Source: Antedon mediterranea
Taxonomy: Eukaryota > Echinodermata > Crinoidea > Comatulida > Antedonidae
Direction of reading: 5' to 3'
Length of the DNA: 64,000 bases
Assembly: GCF_964355755.1 (NCBI RefSeq)
Contig: NC_092679.1
Location: forward strand, 21,793,432 to 21,857,431
Shown here: piece after piece, positions 46,561 through 60,100 of the stretch
How positions within the stretch are numbered: the first letter of the stretch is position 1
Layout: each line of letters begins with the position of its first letter
Position numbers and translations under genes: made by a program
The notes under the pieces: generated by a model
What the model was told of the DNA's origin: nothing
The model's input: only the letters and a program-made list of their open reading frames with translations
Database searches by the model: none

Positions 46561-48108
46561 ATCGACTTTTTTTTTCACATTTTTAACCGTTTAAAGACGA
46601 AAAAAGTTATCGCAATAGGACCATATAGTATTATTTTTACATTAAATATAGTTTGTGATCTTAAATTAGATCTAAAAAACGTAGGGAAGGGGGCTTTAAA
46701 AGACACAAACACTGTATTAATATAAGATACAGTATAGTCCCATATAAAGAGCATATCTTCATTGTGTGAATAACTGTAAAATGACTGATAGGATGCTTCA
46801 TGAATCAATGAGATTGAATTAAGGGAGCATATCCATATTTCTAAACGTTAGTAATGTTTGTAACGCAAAGTCAGAACTAACGCTAATTCCGCGAGTTTGT
46901 GTATGAGATGAATAATAACATTAAACCATATACAGTATGTATCTTTTTAAGCTTCAGCAAAATTTAAATTAAAAAATTGAACCAGTAGCGTTGAGTGAGT
47001 GGAATCTGTAATATTGACAAAAATTAGGTACAGACTTGCCCCAAGTATGTAGTTATTATCTTGTTTAAGTCCACCAGTCGGGGTTTCGATTTTTGTCTTA
47101 AATACGAGCTAATATATTATACGTATGAAATGCCATATGTGCCAAAATATTTATAATTTTACTAATTTCGGTCTAGAATCTACTGTAGACTAACAGATGA
47201 GGTGCATACCGCTGAGAGGAGGAGTGGTTTCTGAAATGAAATTGAAAGAGCTTACTGTATTGAAGATTTTGTTGAATTGTTTGATTATAAATATCATTAA
47301 ATTAAATTTTTAAGTTGGTCAAAAGATTACTGTACATTTGACCTCCCATAATTGTTTTGGATGGTCGGTTAACCGCTCCCATTTCTGTCCCTATTGTAAT
47401 TTAACATCAATTTTCTGCAAATACTACAGTAACTCTATGCAAGAGGAATAAGAAAATATTAAAAAGATTCACATTTATTTCCCTAGATTCTTCCTCGAGG
47501 GCTTTTTCATAATGACATAAACGAAAAATTATTGATCAGATACCAGCACTTAATTAAAAGCGACTTTAGATGGCTTACAGCCACCAGTGCTCATAAATGT
47601 TTGTCCACCAGGCAGTGAACATCCTCAACCAATTTGCCATGTGATCTCTATTGTATAGTTTCAGGTACTGTAGAATATGAATGTATTGACATTTTAATTA
47701 CTGTGAAAATGTTGAAAAAATTGTAAGTTTATGCTGCATATTTGTAAAATATGTTCAGATACAGTATATTTTCTAAATGTGTTTTGAATAATTTCTTGAC
47801 ACTAGTTTACCAAATGAAATAATCACTTCCTTTGAAATCTTAAATTACAAGAAGTCATTTGCACACTGATTGTACCGTACTGTAGATAACAGGTTTGTTA
47901 TTTATGCATGACTGACGGGATAAATTATGATTGCTTGTTATTACCTTAGTAATATTTATTAGGGATAATTACAGTTAATAATTTGAAAAATGTACAGTTG
48001 TTTTTAAGATTATTGGTGATCTATGGATATGTATACAATTTATACCTCTATGGGTGATCTGTAGCTTACGTTTGGTTTAGGCTATGTCTAGTAACAGCGT
48101 ATCCTCCT

Positions 48109-48161
48109 AAAGCTCTGTCTACAATATCAAACTAGTTTGACAAAAAGTGTGATGTGCCTAT
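48109..48161. mobile_element. family A end fragment
   Basis: AAGCTCTGTCTACAATATCA, then AACTAGTTTGACAAAAAGTG and TGATGTGCC. The other end is absent. Confidence 0.6.
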
Positions 48162-48553
48162 TGTCATAGTTACGTCTCTTGTCTTCTCACATGACACTTA
48201 TTTTATTTACAATTTATTTTCATTTCATACTTGTGACAATATTAAACCAATTTTTTATTGTATTTTCCGACATAAGCAATACAGTAGCATACATCCTTCT
48301 GCCCATTTGTTTGGATAAAAGAAAGATTGTGGGTATCCTACTACCACTAGGCCTACTACAGTAGATAAGTTTATGATATGTTTATGTATGATTTTCTTAT
48401 TTACACCATTTTTAATAGCGGTTTCAGCTAATTTAGTCCAGTAAGTCTTGCTGGCAAAATCTGCTTCAGGTGAACACTGCAGCCTTAATAGTGTTTGGTG
48501 TCTCCTAAATTGAGGTTTCCCACAGGCAGTATTGTATCTAGAAATGTGCAAAG

Positions 48554-48615
48554 TCTATTTCGTGCCTAGCTTACCTGGATAAACCGACAATAGCCCTTTC
48601 TCCTCAAAGAGCGAT
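48554..48615 (-). repeat. family D 65-bp repeat, copy 2
   Basis: Reverse orientation: GCTCTTTGAGGAGAAAGGGC, then TATTGTCGGTTTATCCAGG. Highly similar to copies 1 and 3. Confidence 0.75.
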
Positions 48616-49589
48616 ATATACCTCGAAAAGTAGAAATTTTCATTGAACACACCTTTCCACAAGTGGTATAGTCCTTTTTGAATTTTAATTTTACATTATA
48701 TATTCCATCATGGTTTTAGATTAAATAATATTAAACTATATAATAAAGTGAATCTGCAGCAAAGATCTGGTTGATTAGCTATATTATAAACACCATATGA
48801 TTCATTACTTTACTGTGTTTCATTAGCTTCGTTTTCACTCATGAATATTCATGATTATGCAAATGAATAGCGTCTATAAGTTGTTAATTAATCTGCTTGC
48901 GCAAAATGCTTTGTCTATATGTACAAGGATGATAAACTAAACACCTTTAGGATAGAACTGAGAAGGTATATTATTCCAAATATTAAGTGTTCTTTAGGCG
49001 TCAGCTGGACTGTATTCGTTTGCATATGTGGCTCCTTGCACCTACATTAGGGAGTTTTACGCATCAGGACGGGACACAGGTGAACAGAGCGTCTGTGTTC
49101 ATCAGAGCGTGACATTTTTTTCTTTCATGAAAGTGCTATGTACCATCCGTATGTCCTATAGCATATGCAGAATGACTTTATGACTCGACAGTTGTATGAC
49201 AGTAGTCATGAGGTGCATCATGAAAGAGAAATGATCATAAAAAATAACAATACCAAAATTAGAAATGGTGCTAGTAGCTGTGGTGTCTTCTTCATTGATT
49301 AGCCTACCAGTTACAGAGAAGAAAAAAGACATGGCAAATTACTTTGTTTATAATATTGTACTCTATTAGTATACATCCATAAATTAATATAAATTAATTG
49401 ATTTTGAGGTTTTAAGTTTCTGTTGTTTTAAGGGAATAGCCTTTTACAGTTAGTACCTTAATAACATTGATTTATTTAATTAATAAGATCATATTATGAT
49501 GTAGTAGTGTAAAGATATTTACCATGGTCATCCTCAACACCATATAAATGATTATCTTGTATGTACAGTATAGTAGTCATCATCCTTAT

Positions 49590-49790
49590 CACTTTCATCA
49601 TCACCATCATAATCATGGTTATCATAATTATCACTGACATCATCATAATCGTGGTTATCATCATTATCACTGTCATCATCACCATCATAATCATGGTTAT
49701 CATAATTATCACTGACATCATCATAATTGTGGTTATCATCAGTATCACTGTCATCATCACCATCATAATCGTGGTTATCATCATTATCTT
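49590..49790. repeat. 78-bp minisatellite built of TCA/ATC triplets
   Basis: About 2.6 copies of a 78-base unit starting CACTNTCATCATCACCATCA; internal halves also resemble each other. It is open on both strands only because of its composition. Confidence 0.9.
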
Positions 49791-49813
49791 ACTTTCTACT
49801 TTTCAAGTTATAT

Positions 49814-49880
49814 CTAGCTCTTCGAGGAGAAAGGGCTATTGTCGGTTTATCTTGGTACAGTGCTAGACACAAAATAGACC
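49814..49880 (+). repeat. family D 65-bp repeat, copy 3
   Basis: AGCTCTTCGAGGAGAAAGGG, then CTATTGTCGGTTTATC, ending AAAATAGACC like copy 1. Confidence 0.75.
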
Positions 49881-51940
49881 ATAACTTTCATACTGTACTA
49901 TGGTTATTATAATTTTATTCATAATCATAATGTAATAATCATAAACATATTGACCGATTGTCATCCTTATTATCATAAAAAAAAATGTGAATATCATCAT
50001 CCTCATCATAATATAGTTCTACACACATTACATAATATCTTAAGGATCATCACTCATACTGTCATCTCTATTCTTGCCATTGTACAGTATACTATTAATT
50101 GTGTGAAAAAAATCATTTAGAAAAATAAACATAAAAAAGAAGAACATTTCTACAGACCATTTATTTACAATTCGTTACATGTACTACATTGTTTAAATAT
50201 GCTCTATTGCTTGATTTTGTAATTAAAATTAAAAAAGTATTATTATACAAATCATATTGTGACATTAATACTACCTGTATGGACATAACTTTAGCAATTT
50301 AAGTACTTTAGTACCAGTACTTTACAATAGATAGTTATAACAAAAAGCTGTGCATTGCAGACCTATATTTACAATATGTTGGCTTGTTAATAGCCATTTG
50401 ATAGACTTACTTACTATTTGATACAGGCTTGAGTAAAGCCATTATACAATAATTGCTAGATTCAACTGTTTACACAGAGTGTGTGCGCCGATTGCTGTTC
50501 ATTAACATATTGATTCTGAGAAAGAGTTGAAAATTCAAGTATAGCTTTAGTGTGTACAGTACAACTACCGTACCTCCTTGTTGTTTTAAGGATGGGGAGT
50601 GCCACCTACATAAAAAAAATACTGTTTTTAGTATATTTTGATAGACAGTTAGTACACTATACTGTACTAACTATTGGTACAGTACTATTAGTAGGTTTAA
50701 TTTCATTTCGTTATTATTTATTCGTTCTATTTAATTTATGATATTTGATGTTTTTTAAGGGAAATGGTAATTTTAGTGGTATTGTTCATACAGTGGTCAG
50801 TAGTGTTGAATCTAGGATTTTGAAATTGGGGCCTAAGGACCTTTAAACATTTTAAACTAAAGTATTGAACTATCCTACTGTAATGTTTTGTTTTGCATTA
50901 TTATAATATTCCATATTTAGGGCTGGCCTCACCTTCAATAAACCTATGATTATTATTAGTCTATGATTATTATTAGTCTATGCACGTAGAAATTCGGGCA
51001 ATATTGTTGGATTTTCACCAGTCTTACTACTAGTTGAGTTTGCGGATTCGTACGTGGGAAAGGGCCCCAGTGATGAAAAGTGACAGAAGTGAGGGTAAAA
51101 CCAACGAAAAATGCCACAAATTTTAAAATTTTAAATAATTATTGGTATAAATATAATTAATGGAAACCAGTGTTTAGGATTTTGACCTCAAATACAGATG
51201 GTGACGGCATTCTATGGATTACCATAATAATTATCTAGTGTAAAATGGGTTATTCACTTTCTGATATCAGTTTGAAATCTTTATGATGTTGTTTGTAGGG
51301 GAGGATGTAGGGTGAATAATATCTGTAATCTATATTATAAATTTACGTAAGGGCAAAATTCGATAAATCGCAGTTTATTTCTAGAATTTTTACTCGATGG
51401 TATATAAAGTTGGTTTGTACTTTCGGTACTGATTTTAACCATCTGATGTAACCATGTTTACTAATTAAATTGAGTTAGATAATTAGTTATTGACAATTAA
51501 AACAAATTTAGGTTCAACGATTTGCCCCAAATAGGGGTGTTTCGTGGTCGTGGTATACACTGTCTAATGGATGTCCAACTTGAAAAATATCCGCAGACAA
51601 TAATCTAGTAATAATAACTACAAGAATGATATAATCCCAATTTTTGTAATTTATACTAAATTGACACATTATTTTGGTCAATTATATTGTTAATGCAATC
51701 CGAATACAACCCTAAATTACCATTAAATGTCATAACTTGGCTAATATACTCTACTAGTCAAAATACAGTACACAGTATTTGTATTACAAAAAATGATTTG
51801 GAAATTATAGAAAAATGACAAATATGGTATTAAATGATTACTTAAATTAAAGAAAACATATATAAATGAAGACTACTTTTAAGTGCGCACTATTTAGAGT
51901 AAAAACTTGGGAACAATTTGAACACTACAGCTATAATAAC

Positions 51941-52013
51941 CCATTAGAGGACTCCTCAATTAAGAACACATAGGTGTCCCCTTAATAAATAGTTGTTCTA
52001 CAGAGGAATAAAA
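51941..52013. repeat. family E dispersed repeat
   Basis: TTAGAGGACTCCTCAATTAA, then TAGGTGTCCCCTTAATAAAT, then TTGTTCTAC. Confidence 0.5.
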
Positions 52014-52988
52014 AGAAATTGTTAAACATTTACAGACGATAATTTAACAATTTCGGAAGGTTTACATATTTTGTTACCGATTTACGGCATAGCGCTAGTT
52101 TTTTGTTGCTCTTACGCCCTCTATATTACCGTACGTCATCACAAAATCGAGAGAGTTGTAATGTCTGCATTCAGATTCAAGTAAAATATTGAATTTAGTT
52201 GTGTATGTTATGTAGTACAATTAAGCTTCAAAGCATGTCAGACTCGGAGTGGATGTGAAAATGTGTAATTTAATGCCATATTATTTACATAGTCAATACA
52301 GCAATTGTGTTCCAACTCCGAAATTAAATTATCAACATTCGATACGCATTTAACTATTAGTGAGTAAAAGCACTATTATGTATATTAAAAGTGAATATTA
52401 ATAAAATGTCGTTTAAACATTTAATTAAGAAAACATTTTACAAGATCAATCATAATTTATCACATTTTTCATTGCATTCCTCAAGTCTTTACTGTATTTT
52501 CAAAAAACCTGTAGGCCTACTAAAGTACTACTATTAATTTTTAAAGTTAATTAAAAAACTGAAGTATGATTATTTTTCTCCACAAAATTGAATATCTTTA
52601 AAATTCATATATTATTATTGTATCGATGTGTTTGGAATTAATTAAAATAAATTCATATTCTAAAATAAAAGGTATATTTATATCTCAGTTTTTAGGTGAT
52701 AATATTAATCAGTGCTTTTAGATTGATTGGAATTCACAATTTTCTGCTCCATCCAAGCCACTAATATTAACCTAATATTCATACAGCATGCTGACTGTTT
52801 TTGGATGCAGAAAATCGGCATTAATATCATACGTTTGTAATAACACTTATAAAACTTATATGATTTTCACAATACATATGTTACAACTTGACAACTCGGA
52901 TACCTAGCTCAGTGTGTTTTTCTTCCGTTCTCAAGATATTTTCTTTCAAATTTGCGTTCACACTAGTCAAACCTGTATTTACAACTTC

Positions 52989-53130
52989 TTAAGCTCTGTC
53001 AAACTTTTGTGACAAAAAAATGTAATGTGCCCATATACTGTATGGATATGATGATGTCATATCACTACCATATTTGGGCACATCAGACTTTTTTTGTCAA
53101 ACTAGTTTGATAGTATAGACAGAGCTTTAG
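52989..53130. mobile_element. family A MITE
   Basis: TTAAGCTCTGTCAAACTTTT at the left and TTTGATAGTATAGACAGAGC then TTTAG at the right. The left end lacks the TACACTATC part. Confidence 0.78.
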
Positions 53131-54476
53131 ACAAGTTACCTTACAACTTGATGTAATTTTTGTATTTGAACACAAAACCTGCTGAACCACAATGACCATG
53201 TACTGTACTGTATAAGCTACAGTATAATAGGTGTTTTGTGTTTATTCAGCCTATGTTAATTATTTTTAATAAAGGAGATGGTAATGTAAGCATAAAGTAA
53301 TACATTTTCCATGGTATTTTGATGGTAATTCAATATTGTGTGTCTATGAAACTACAAAATATGATATATACAGTAATATTGAATTATTCAGCAGTTTTAT
53401 GGTTCTATTGACTTCACGGGTATATTGATGTTTATAATTGAATTCAGAATTTATAAAATTCAATGCTTATTTAGTGGAAAAATTAGCCTAAAAGTCAACA
53501 TTTCTTGTTAAAACAAACTGATCACAGGGGGTTATATTCACGTAATTGATTCAAATGTTTTTGTATCCAATTTTACGGTTAGAAAGTTTTGTGAAATGTT
53601 TGTCATTTGCGTGCACTCTGACTGTGTATATCAATTCAAAAGTCAATTTTTTGTTTGTACCTGTACATATATACAGATACAATATTTTTACTAAAAGGTC
53701 AAGTCCACCCTAAATTGTGATATTTATTATGCTATACTATACACATTACTTCTTTTTTTATCTCTATAGTAATACTATAGTACCTGTATATTACTATTTT
53801 GAGTTAATTAAAACATTTCTTTAAAAAATAACTTCAGTTGGAAAATCTGTATAAATTAAAAAATACAAAGCAACAAATATTAAAAAGATAATAAATCAAT
53901 GAAATTGTTTCTATGTAAAATTTGTAAAGCGCTTTTAAATATCAGCAGATTGTCCCAAAGCGCTTTAAATAAAATATGTGATTGAAAGAAAAAACAAATT
54001 GTTGTACCTTATTTAATTATTTAATGTATTTAGAGTGTGAACATCACAGTTTTATTTTAATATTAATTACACTATTTACTAATTGTATTTAAATTTTGCG
54101 AAAAGGTCTTATCTTCAACAAGACACGCAATCATCGCATTACGTGCAAGTGTTAATGAAGCTGTAGTAGCAGGCTTCATATCTCAGCATAATAATAACGA
54201 TTGCAATACAAGCCCTATATTGCTTTACCTCAATCAATATTCCAGATTTAGTATCATTAATATAAGCTTACTGCTTCTTACCTATCATATATTACTTGTC
54301 TAGAAATTGACATGATTTCATGACAAATATCGCCTTATAAGGCAAGTTATTACTGTGTAATATCATTAATTGTAATTGTATTGCCATTTTTTAACTGGTT
54401 TGTTGTAGGAAAAAAGATGTCTTAACACTATCTGTTTTCTCACTTAAGCATATTTAGTTTAGTATTTAATATCTAG

Positions 54477-54530
54477 CCCAAACAAAATGTTCAACACTAT
54501 GAGCCCAAACAAAATTTTCAACACTATGCA
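54477..54530. repeat. two-copy 26-bp tandem repeat
   Basis: GCCCAAACAAAAT, then TTCAACACTATGA, occurs twice in succession. Confidence 0.75.
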
Positions 54531-54679
54531 TTGATAAAATATTATCTAGGAAGAAAGACAGATTGACTAGCCTAGAGCATTTATATTATAGGACATTGTA
54601 TCTTAGGCTAGTACAGTAAAATTCATCCAATCTATACTAAATAATGTTATGATTCGTGAAATTATCCGCTTGCTTCTAT

Positions 54680-54920
54680 TTTAATCTGCTTTTCTATTTT
54701 AGTCTTGCTTATTATGTTGTAGTATTATTGTGTGCTTCAAATCCCATCGTCTCCTTCTTTATTTTAGTCTGTCACTTAGTTTAGCCCGTCGTTTATTTTA
54801 GTCTGCAATCGATTTTTTAATCAATCTTATCCTTTTTTAGTCCATCTCCTTTTTTAGTCCATCTTAATCTTTTAAGTCTATTAAATTTAGTCCATCTCCT
54901 TTTTTAGTCCATCTTCTCAA
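54680..54920. repeat. TTTTAGTCCATCT-type short repeats
   Basis: Several spaced copies of TTTTAGTC with CATCTCC or CATCTT extensions. A degenerate tandem region. Confidence 0.6.
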
Positions 54921-57185
54921 TTAAAAACATTGACCAAGAGGCTATATTTTGTTAATTGGGCCATACAATTTATTTAAGTTGTTGTATTACAGTAGATTGA
55001 ATATAATATCACAAAGGTACAGTACTTCCTTTAATTGTCCGAAATGTATTTCTTTATTGGGAGGTACAGAGTTATCAGGAAAATAATGCATTTTCAAAGT
55101 AAAGATGCTCATTAAATATTCATTTCCATATCACCATTATTTATAAAAAGTATTGTAACATAAAATATTTAAAATATGAAAAATGATATCAAACCCAAAT
55201 CAAATATAAAAGAAATAACATTAAACAACATAATGTCTATTATGAATGTAAGACAAGCCTAAAGCAACACAAATCAAATTTTAAAAACTATGTGACTATG
55301 TCAATGATATTATACTGCAGGTACTGCAGTAGAATTAGCCACATAGTTAGCAAGTATTTGTGTTTATTTCAGTGACTGATGCATATTATACACATGAAAC
55401 AAACTAAATTCATATTGCAGTTTAAAATGTAGTTACTGCAGTAGAATAGTTTTGACATGATCCCTAAAGATGCTTCACATCATACATATAACTGAATGTT
55501 TCGTTTCAAACCAGGTAATGTACAAAACATCCATTAACATGATAACATACTTTATAATGCTATACTCTCAGTGTAGGTGTTATGATCATATTAAAGCTAC
55601 GCTTTATGTACCTTAATTTGAATGTTTCATATTATTATAAATGTCTGATTTTAATATTATAATTACTAAATGTGAATTATAAATGTATTCTTGTTTAGAT
55701 AGTATACTGAGTATTTAAAATAATGTTTATTTATGATTGTAAATGATCTATTCAAACTGGTGTGTAAAACACTAAAGCAAAATTTTTTAAAATAATTATT
55801 ATAAGCCTGTATACTGTACAGGGGGCTTTAAAATGCCGGCCCTTTTCACACTACTAGAGGTACAGTAGTAGCTGTAGTGCTTTAAATAAATCCTACCTAC
55901 AGGTAGGCAAAAGGCAAAATATAGCATAAAATAAGCTTTTCTAAAATAGATATTAAGTTATGTTTCAATCGTCCCCAGCAGTCCATAATGATTGTATACG
56001 CTCCTCGCACTTTTTCCCATTTTAAGGGAAAAAAGAACACTCGTGTTGAACTGTTTTGCATTTTTATTAAACCAATTAATTTGGTTGCATTTTATCTGAA
56101 ATATGGATATCAATAAAAAAGGACAAAATGCGTGACAAATTTGTGACCACACATGTGTTTTTGGTAAATGCTTGCTTCATTAAAAATCACTTTGAAATGC
56201 GGGACTGTCCCACACGATGCGCAAATCAATATACACATTTACATTTATTCTAAGATATTATTAAATAACCTGATAGGGGATTATTTTTTTTTGCAATTCG
56301 CCACGGCATGATGATTACAGATACAGTACATTGTACAACCATCCCTACTGATTATGCTAGAGTAAATCTTGCTAATATACTAGAGTCTGTCAACCGCGAC
56401 AACACCTCATTAAATTAATAGAGGGCAGCAGATAGCTGACTGTGAATCTTATGTTATTACACATGTTTTATCATATGGCCATCCCTAATTAAGGTCCGTA
56501 AATCATCTCTTTTAAATTTAAATCCTTTAAATAAATTGTGTCTCTTAACTGTGGAAACAATTCCTAATAATTAGGTGGCAGCAAATAGCTTATTTATGTT
56601 TTATTTGCTATCATAATATAATTTTATAAATAACATTTATTTTGGAAATATAATCTATAGAATAGAAAAAATAATACAAATTGTATAAAATATGATATAA
56701 ATAAAAGGGAAAAAAAGTAAAATACCGAACCAGCCAGAATTGTAGACATTTTTATAATAAAATTTAGATAAAACTGGACTTTTTGAGCATAAACACATCA
56801 AAGCTAGAAATGCCAAAATATTTACAGTACAAATTTTAAAAAAATTCAACATTTTTTTGCTAACATACTTTAACAAGATTAAATTAAATTATGCATACAT
56901 ACACATAATTTTATGTTTAACAGAAGAATTAAATCTTTCTGAACATTGATTTCAGAGGGCAAAATTGTATTCTTTATAATATAATATAATATTTAGTAAC
57001 AACAATCTGATATTATCTATAGTTTATGTAAAAATAAAGTAGAAATTATACTCAAATGTAGCAAATATTTTACACGACCAACTGTTTGGCATGGCAAACC
57101 CTGTTGAAACAAAGTATTTGATCTCTGTCCATAATTAATATATAGCGACCCATATAATGTTCTAAGTAGAAGGTGGGAATTTAAG

Positions 57186-60100
57186 TTAATTAACATTGTG
57201 TTCTGGTATATTTACATAATCTCCTTCATACATGTTTGTATTCAAAGTGGGAGGCTTAGCTGGAGTCTCGTAGTCAGCTGTAGTACCTCCTTCAATATCC
57301 CAATTTTCATAGATTGTTTCGTCAGCATCCTCATAAATTGGTTCATTTTGACCAGCATTGACGTAATTATTATTTGTTGGCAATGGCTTTCGAATATCAT
57401 CAATCTCTTCATATATAGGTTCAGGATTTATTTTTTGAAACTGAGGCTTATTGAATTTAAGAATATCGTGTCTACATGTAGCTGATGTTGTATCGTCAAA
57501 TTTTCCAATAAGTGATGAGACACTTACTTTTCTTCCAGTACTTTGTTCAGATGTGTGTGGGATTTCATATGATGGATTAGTCCCATTGGTTTCTGTATCA
57601 TGAGGTGGTTTGTCTTTTACTACCCCAGTGAGCATGTCCGTGTTACTGGAGGCTGAGATTGATGGAGTCGCTTCGGGATATTGGTTGGGCTTTTTGCTTG
57701 AGTCTATGTCAACGTTGCTAAATCTTGTGTTTGAAGGTTTTCTAAAGTTTGTTTGAGGATCACTTACACCAGCATAATTAAGTTTTGTTAGTATTTCCGA
57801 TAAAGGTCGAGGACGGAAAGGGGTCGATTCTTCTGGATTTTGTGTATAATTTGGTTCTCTCCTTGTAGGCATGTCAGTTGAAATTGTTCTGGAGTTTGGT
57901 TGAACTTGTGATATTTGTTGGGAGGGCAATTTAATGCTTCTAGCAGTCGGTGTTGTTGTTACCGGCATGTTTTGGCTGGAAGGTGTCGATTGTTTGTATT
58001 GTACTTTTATGGTCTCTTGTTTTGTTTGCTTAGTATCCACAACACTGGAATCAAAATTAAAAATAAGTGCCGATACAGGTGGAGCTGAGGTAATAGGTTC
58101 TGATGAGTTCATTGTGGAAGTTGGTTTAGATGTTATCTGGTGTGTGATAAAACTTTCACTGTATCGTCTATTGGCTGTTTTTTTCATCACAGGAGGAGGT
58201 GGTTTTTTAACAGGTTTAGTCACACAATTAGGTGTTATGGATGAAGTAGCAGAGACCAGAAGAGGAGATTCAGTGAAAGATTGTGTTGCCGCTGATGTAG
58301 TTGGAATCAAAGGCATTGATGAAGGTGATGTTGCAGTTGCAGAAATAACCAGTGGAGTTTTTTCGTTTTTATCCTTGTATCCTAATTTGGTTGCCAAATT
58401 TGAAATCTCATCAGAGAAGGACAAGCGTTGGTTAGTTGGGTTATGTTGATTGGCCTCTGGGTTCTTTTGTAAAACAGGTGTAGATGATGTAGATGAGTCT
58501 AGGTTATGTGATTTTCCAATTGAGGTAGCCATCTGTGCAATTTGTTCATTAAATGGAATCATAATCTGTGACAATTTTTCTTGAGGCTGTTTTTTTTGTT
58601 CCATTGTGTTCTGGATAACCTTTTCTTGTTGTTCTTTATCATGATCTGTTGGTTCTTCTTTCTTAATCCGCAGATTCTTTTGCTCATCTTTTATTTTATT
58701 GCTTTCTTTTTCTTTTTTACCCTTTTTCTTAGAAAAGCTCAACAAATTTTTCTTTGGTTTTTCCTTCTCCTTTTCATTGGGTGTTTTACATCCTCCTTTT
58801 TCAGATTCTGTTTGTTGACCGGCGTGAGAAATTAAATTACTTTTCTTTTGAAGTTTTTCATCTTTTTTGTTTGGTGTTTTATCACCCTCTTTATCAAATT
58901 CTGTTTGTGAAGTTGATTTCTTTAAAGCAGAATTTTTATTTTTTTTGTTCTTTTTGTCTAGACTTTTTCCATCATGTTCGTCAGATTCTGTTCTCATATC
59001 TCCCCTTTTTTCAAATTCTGTTTTTTCATCACTTGAAGTTGACTTCTTTAAAGTATCATTTTGAATTTTTTTGTTCTTTTTGTCCAGACCTTTTCCATCA
59101 TGTTCTTCAGGTTCTAGTTTCTTTGACTCGCCATTCTTTATAGGTTTGGTATCAGGATAGTCATGTGATGTACTTGGAAGAATTTCAGTTACACCTGTGT
59201 TGCTCTCTACCGGGTCATCGTCATCATAATCTGGTGGTGGATAGGCTAGAGGATAAACTGTAGGTGTAGATGGCTCATCACTATCCTCATCATCAAGAAC
59301 AATGTCTTTCAGTTCATATTTGATGCATCTTGGGGTCAATAAAGTTGTAGCTTTGAATGGATTTGAATCAAACTGGAAGACAACTAATGTAATACATTGG
59401 CATTTTAATAACAAGAGTAATAGTAACAGTACATTAATATCTATTCTTTAAAGTTAAAAACCAGTATCAGTCATCAGCAAGTCAACCAATGACTACAGAA
59501 TAATAAGATGGTTATTTCAGAAGATAGATGGCCAATTTACTTTATCGACCTGTATTTGGACAATCTCAGAAAACATGTTTTGATGTAATTGAATAAAAAC
59601 TATATCAGCATACAATCCCCTCCTTTATGACACCCTATTCAGGATACACCCTATGGAACACTTTACTGTGAAACCAATATGAAGCAATATATGTATCAAC
59701 AGTATGTCTAATCCTCCATCCAAGGGACACCTCTAATTTAAAAGGACACTATGTTGGATTTCAAAGATGTCTCCTTAATTGGGGTTCTACCCTAATTAAT
59801 TAATTGTTAAAACAATTAATTTCTGTAATGTTTTGTGGTGAAAAACCATAAAGCTTTCAAGTCTGTTCTGCACTGATGATTTGAATTTATCCCATTCTTG
59901 TTTGTTCTTTTTGTACCCAGCAGCAATGTCGTATGTATCCGTTGAGGTTAGACGGAGTGCTTCCAATGATGGTGAATCGACTTCTATTTCTAAATATACA
60001 GTGCATGCAGAAATTAATTATAATGTTAAAAAGAAGCATAAAAACCAGCCCAGCAGCAAATAATTACAGTGCAAATAGTCCCAAATTAATGTTTACCATT

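Larger units (their letters stand above)
41537..57185 (+). other. long gene-free stretch, probably SNAP25 intron 2
   Basis: 15.6 kb of AT-rich DNA without any exon I can support. It contains the CRE hairpin (43810-43852), repeats of families A, B, D and E, a TCATCA minisatellite (49590-49790) and a CpG-containing block (46200-46560). A 42-base SNAP-25 exon could have been missed. Confidence 0.5.

Noticed and set aside
48255-48551. Minus-strand open frame near a family D repeat
   Set aside because: The segment RRHQTLLRLQCSPEADFASK looks protein-like, but no neighbouring exon or family was found and the end of the frame runs into low-complexity sequence.
48554-48615. Family D repeat as a spliced-leader gene (AGGTAAGC after a conserved leader)
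   Set aside because: The GGTAAG donor is present in only one of three copies and there is no Sm-site arrangement.
49494-49866. Open frames on both strands of the TCA/ATC region
   Set aside because: They are simple-sequence artefacts of the 78-bp minisatellite.
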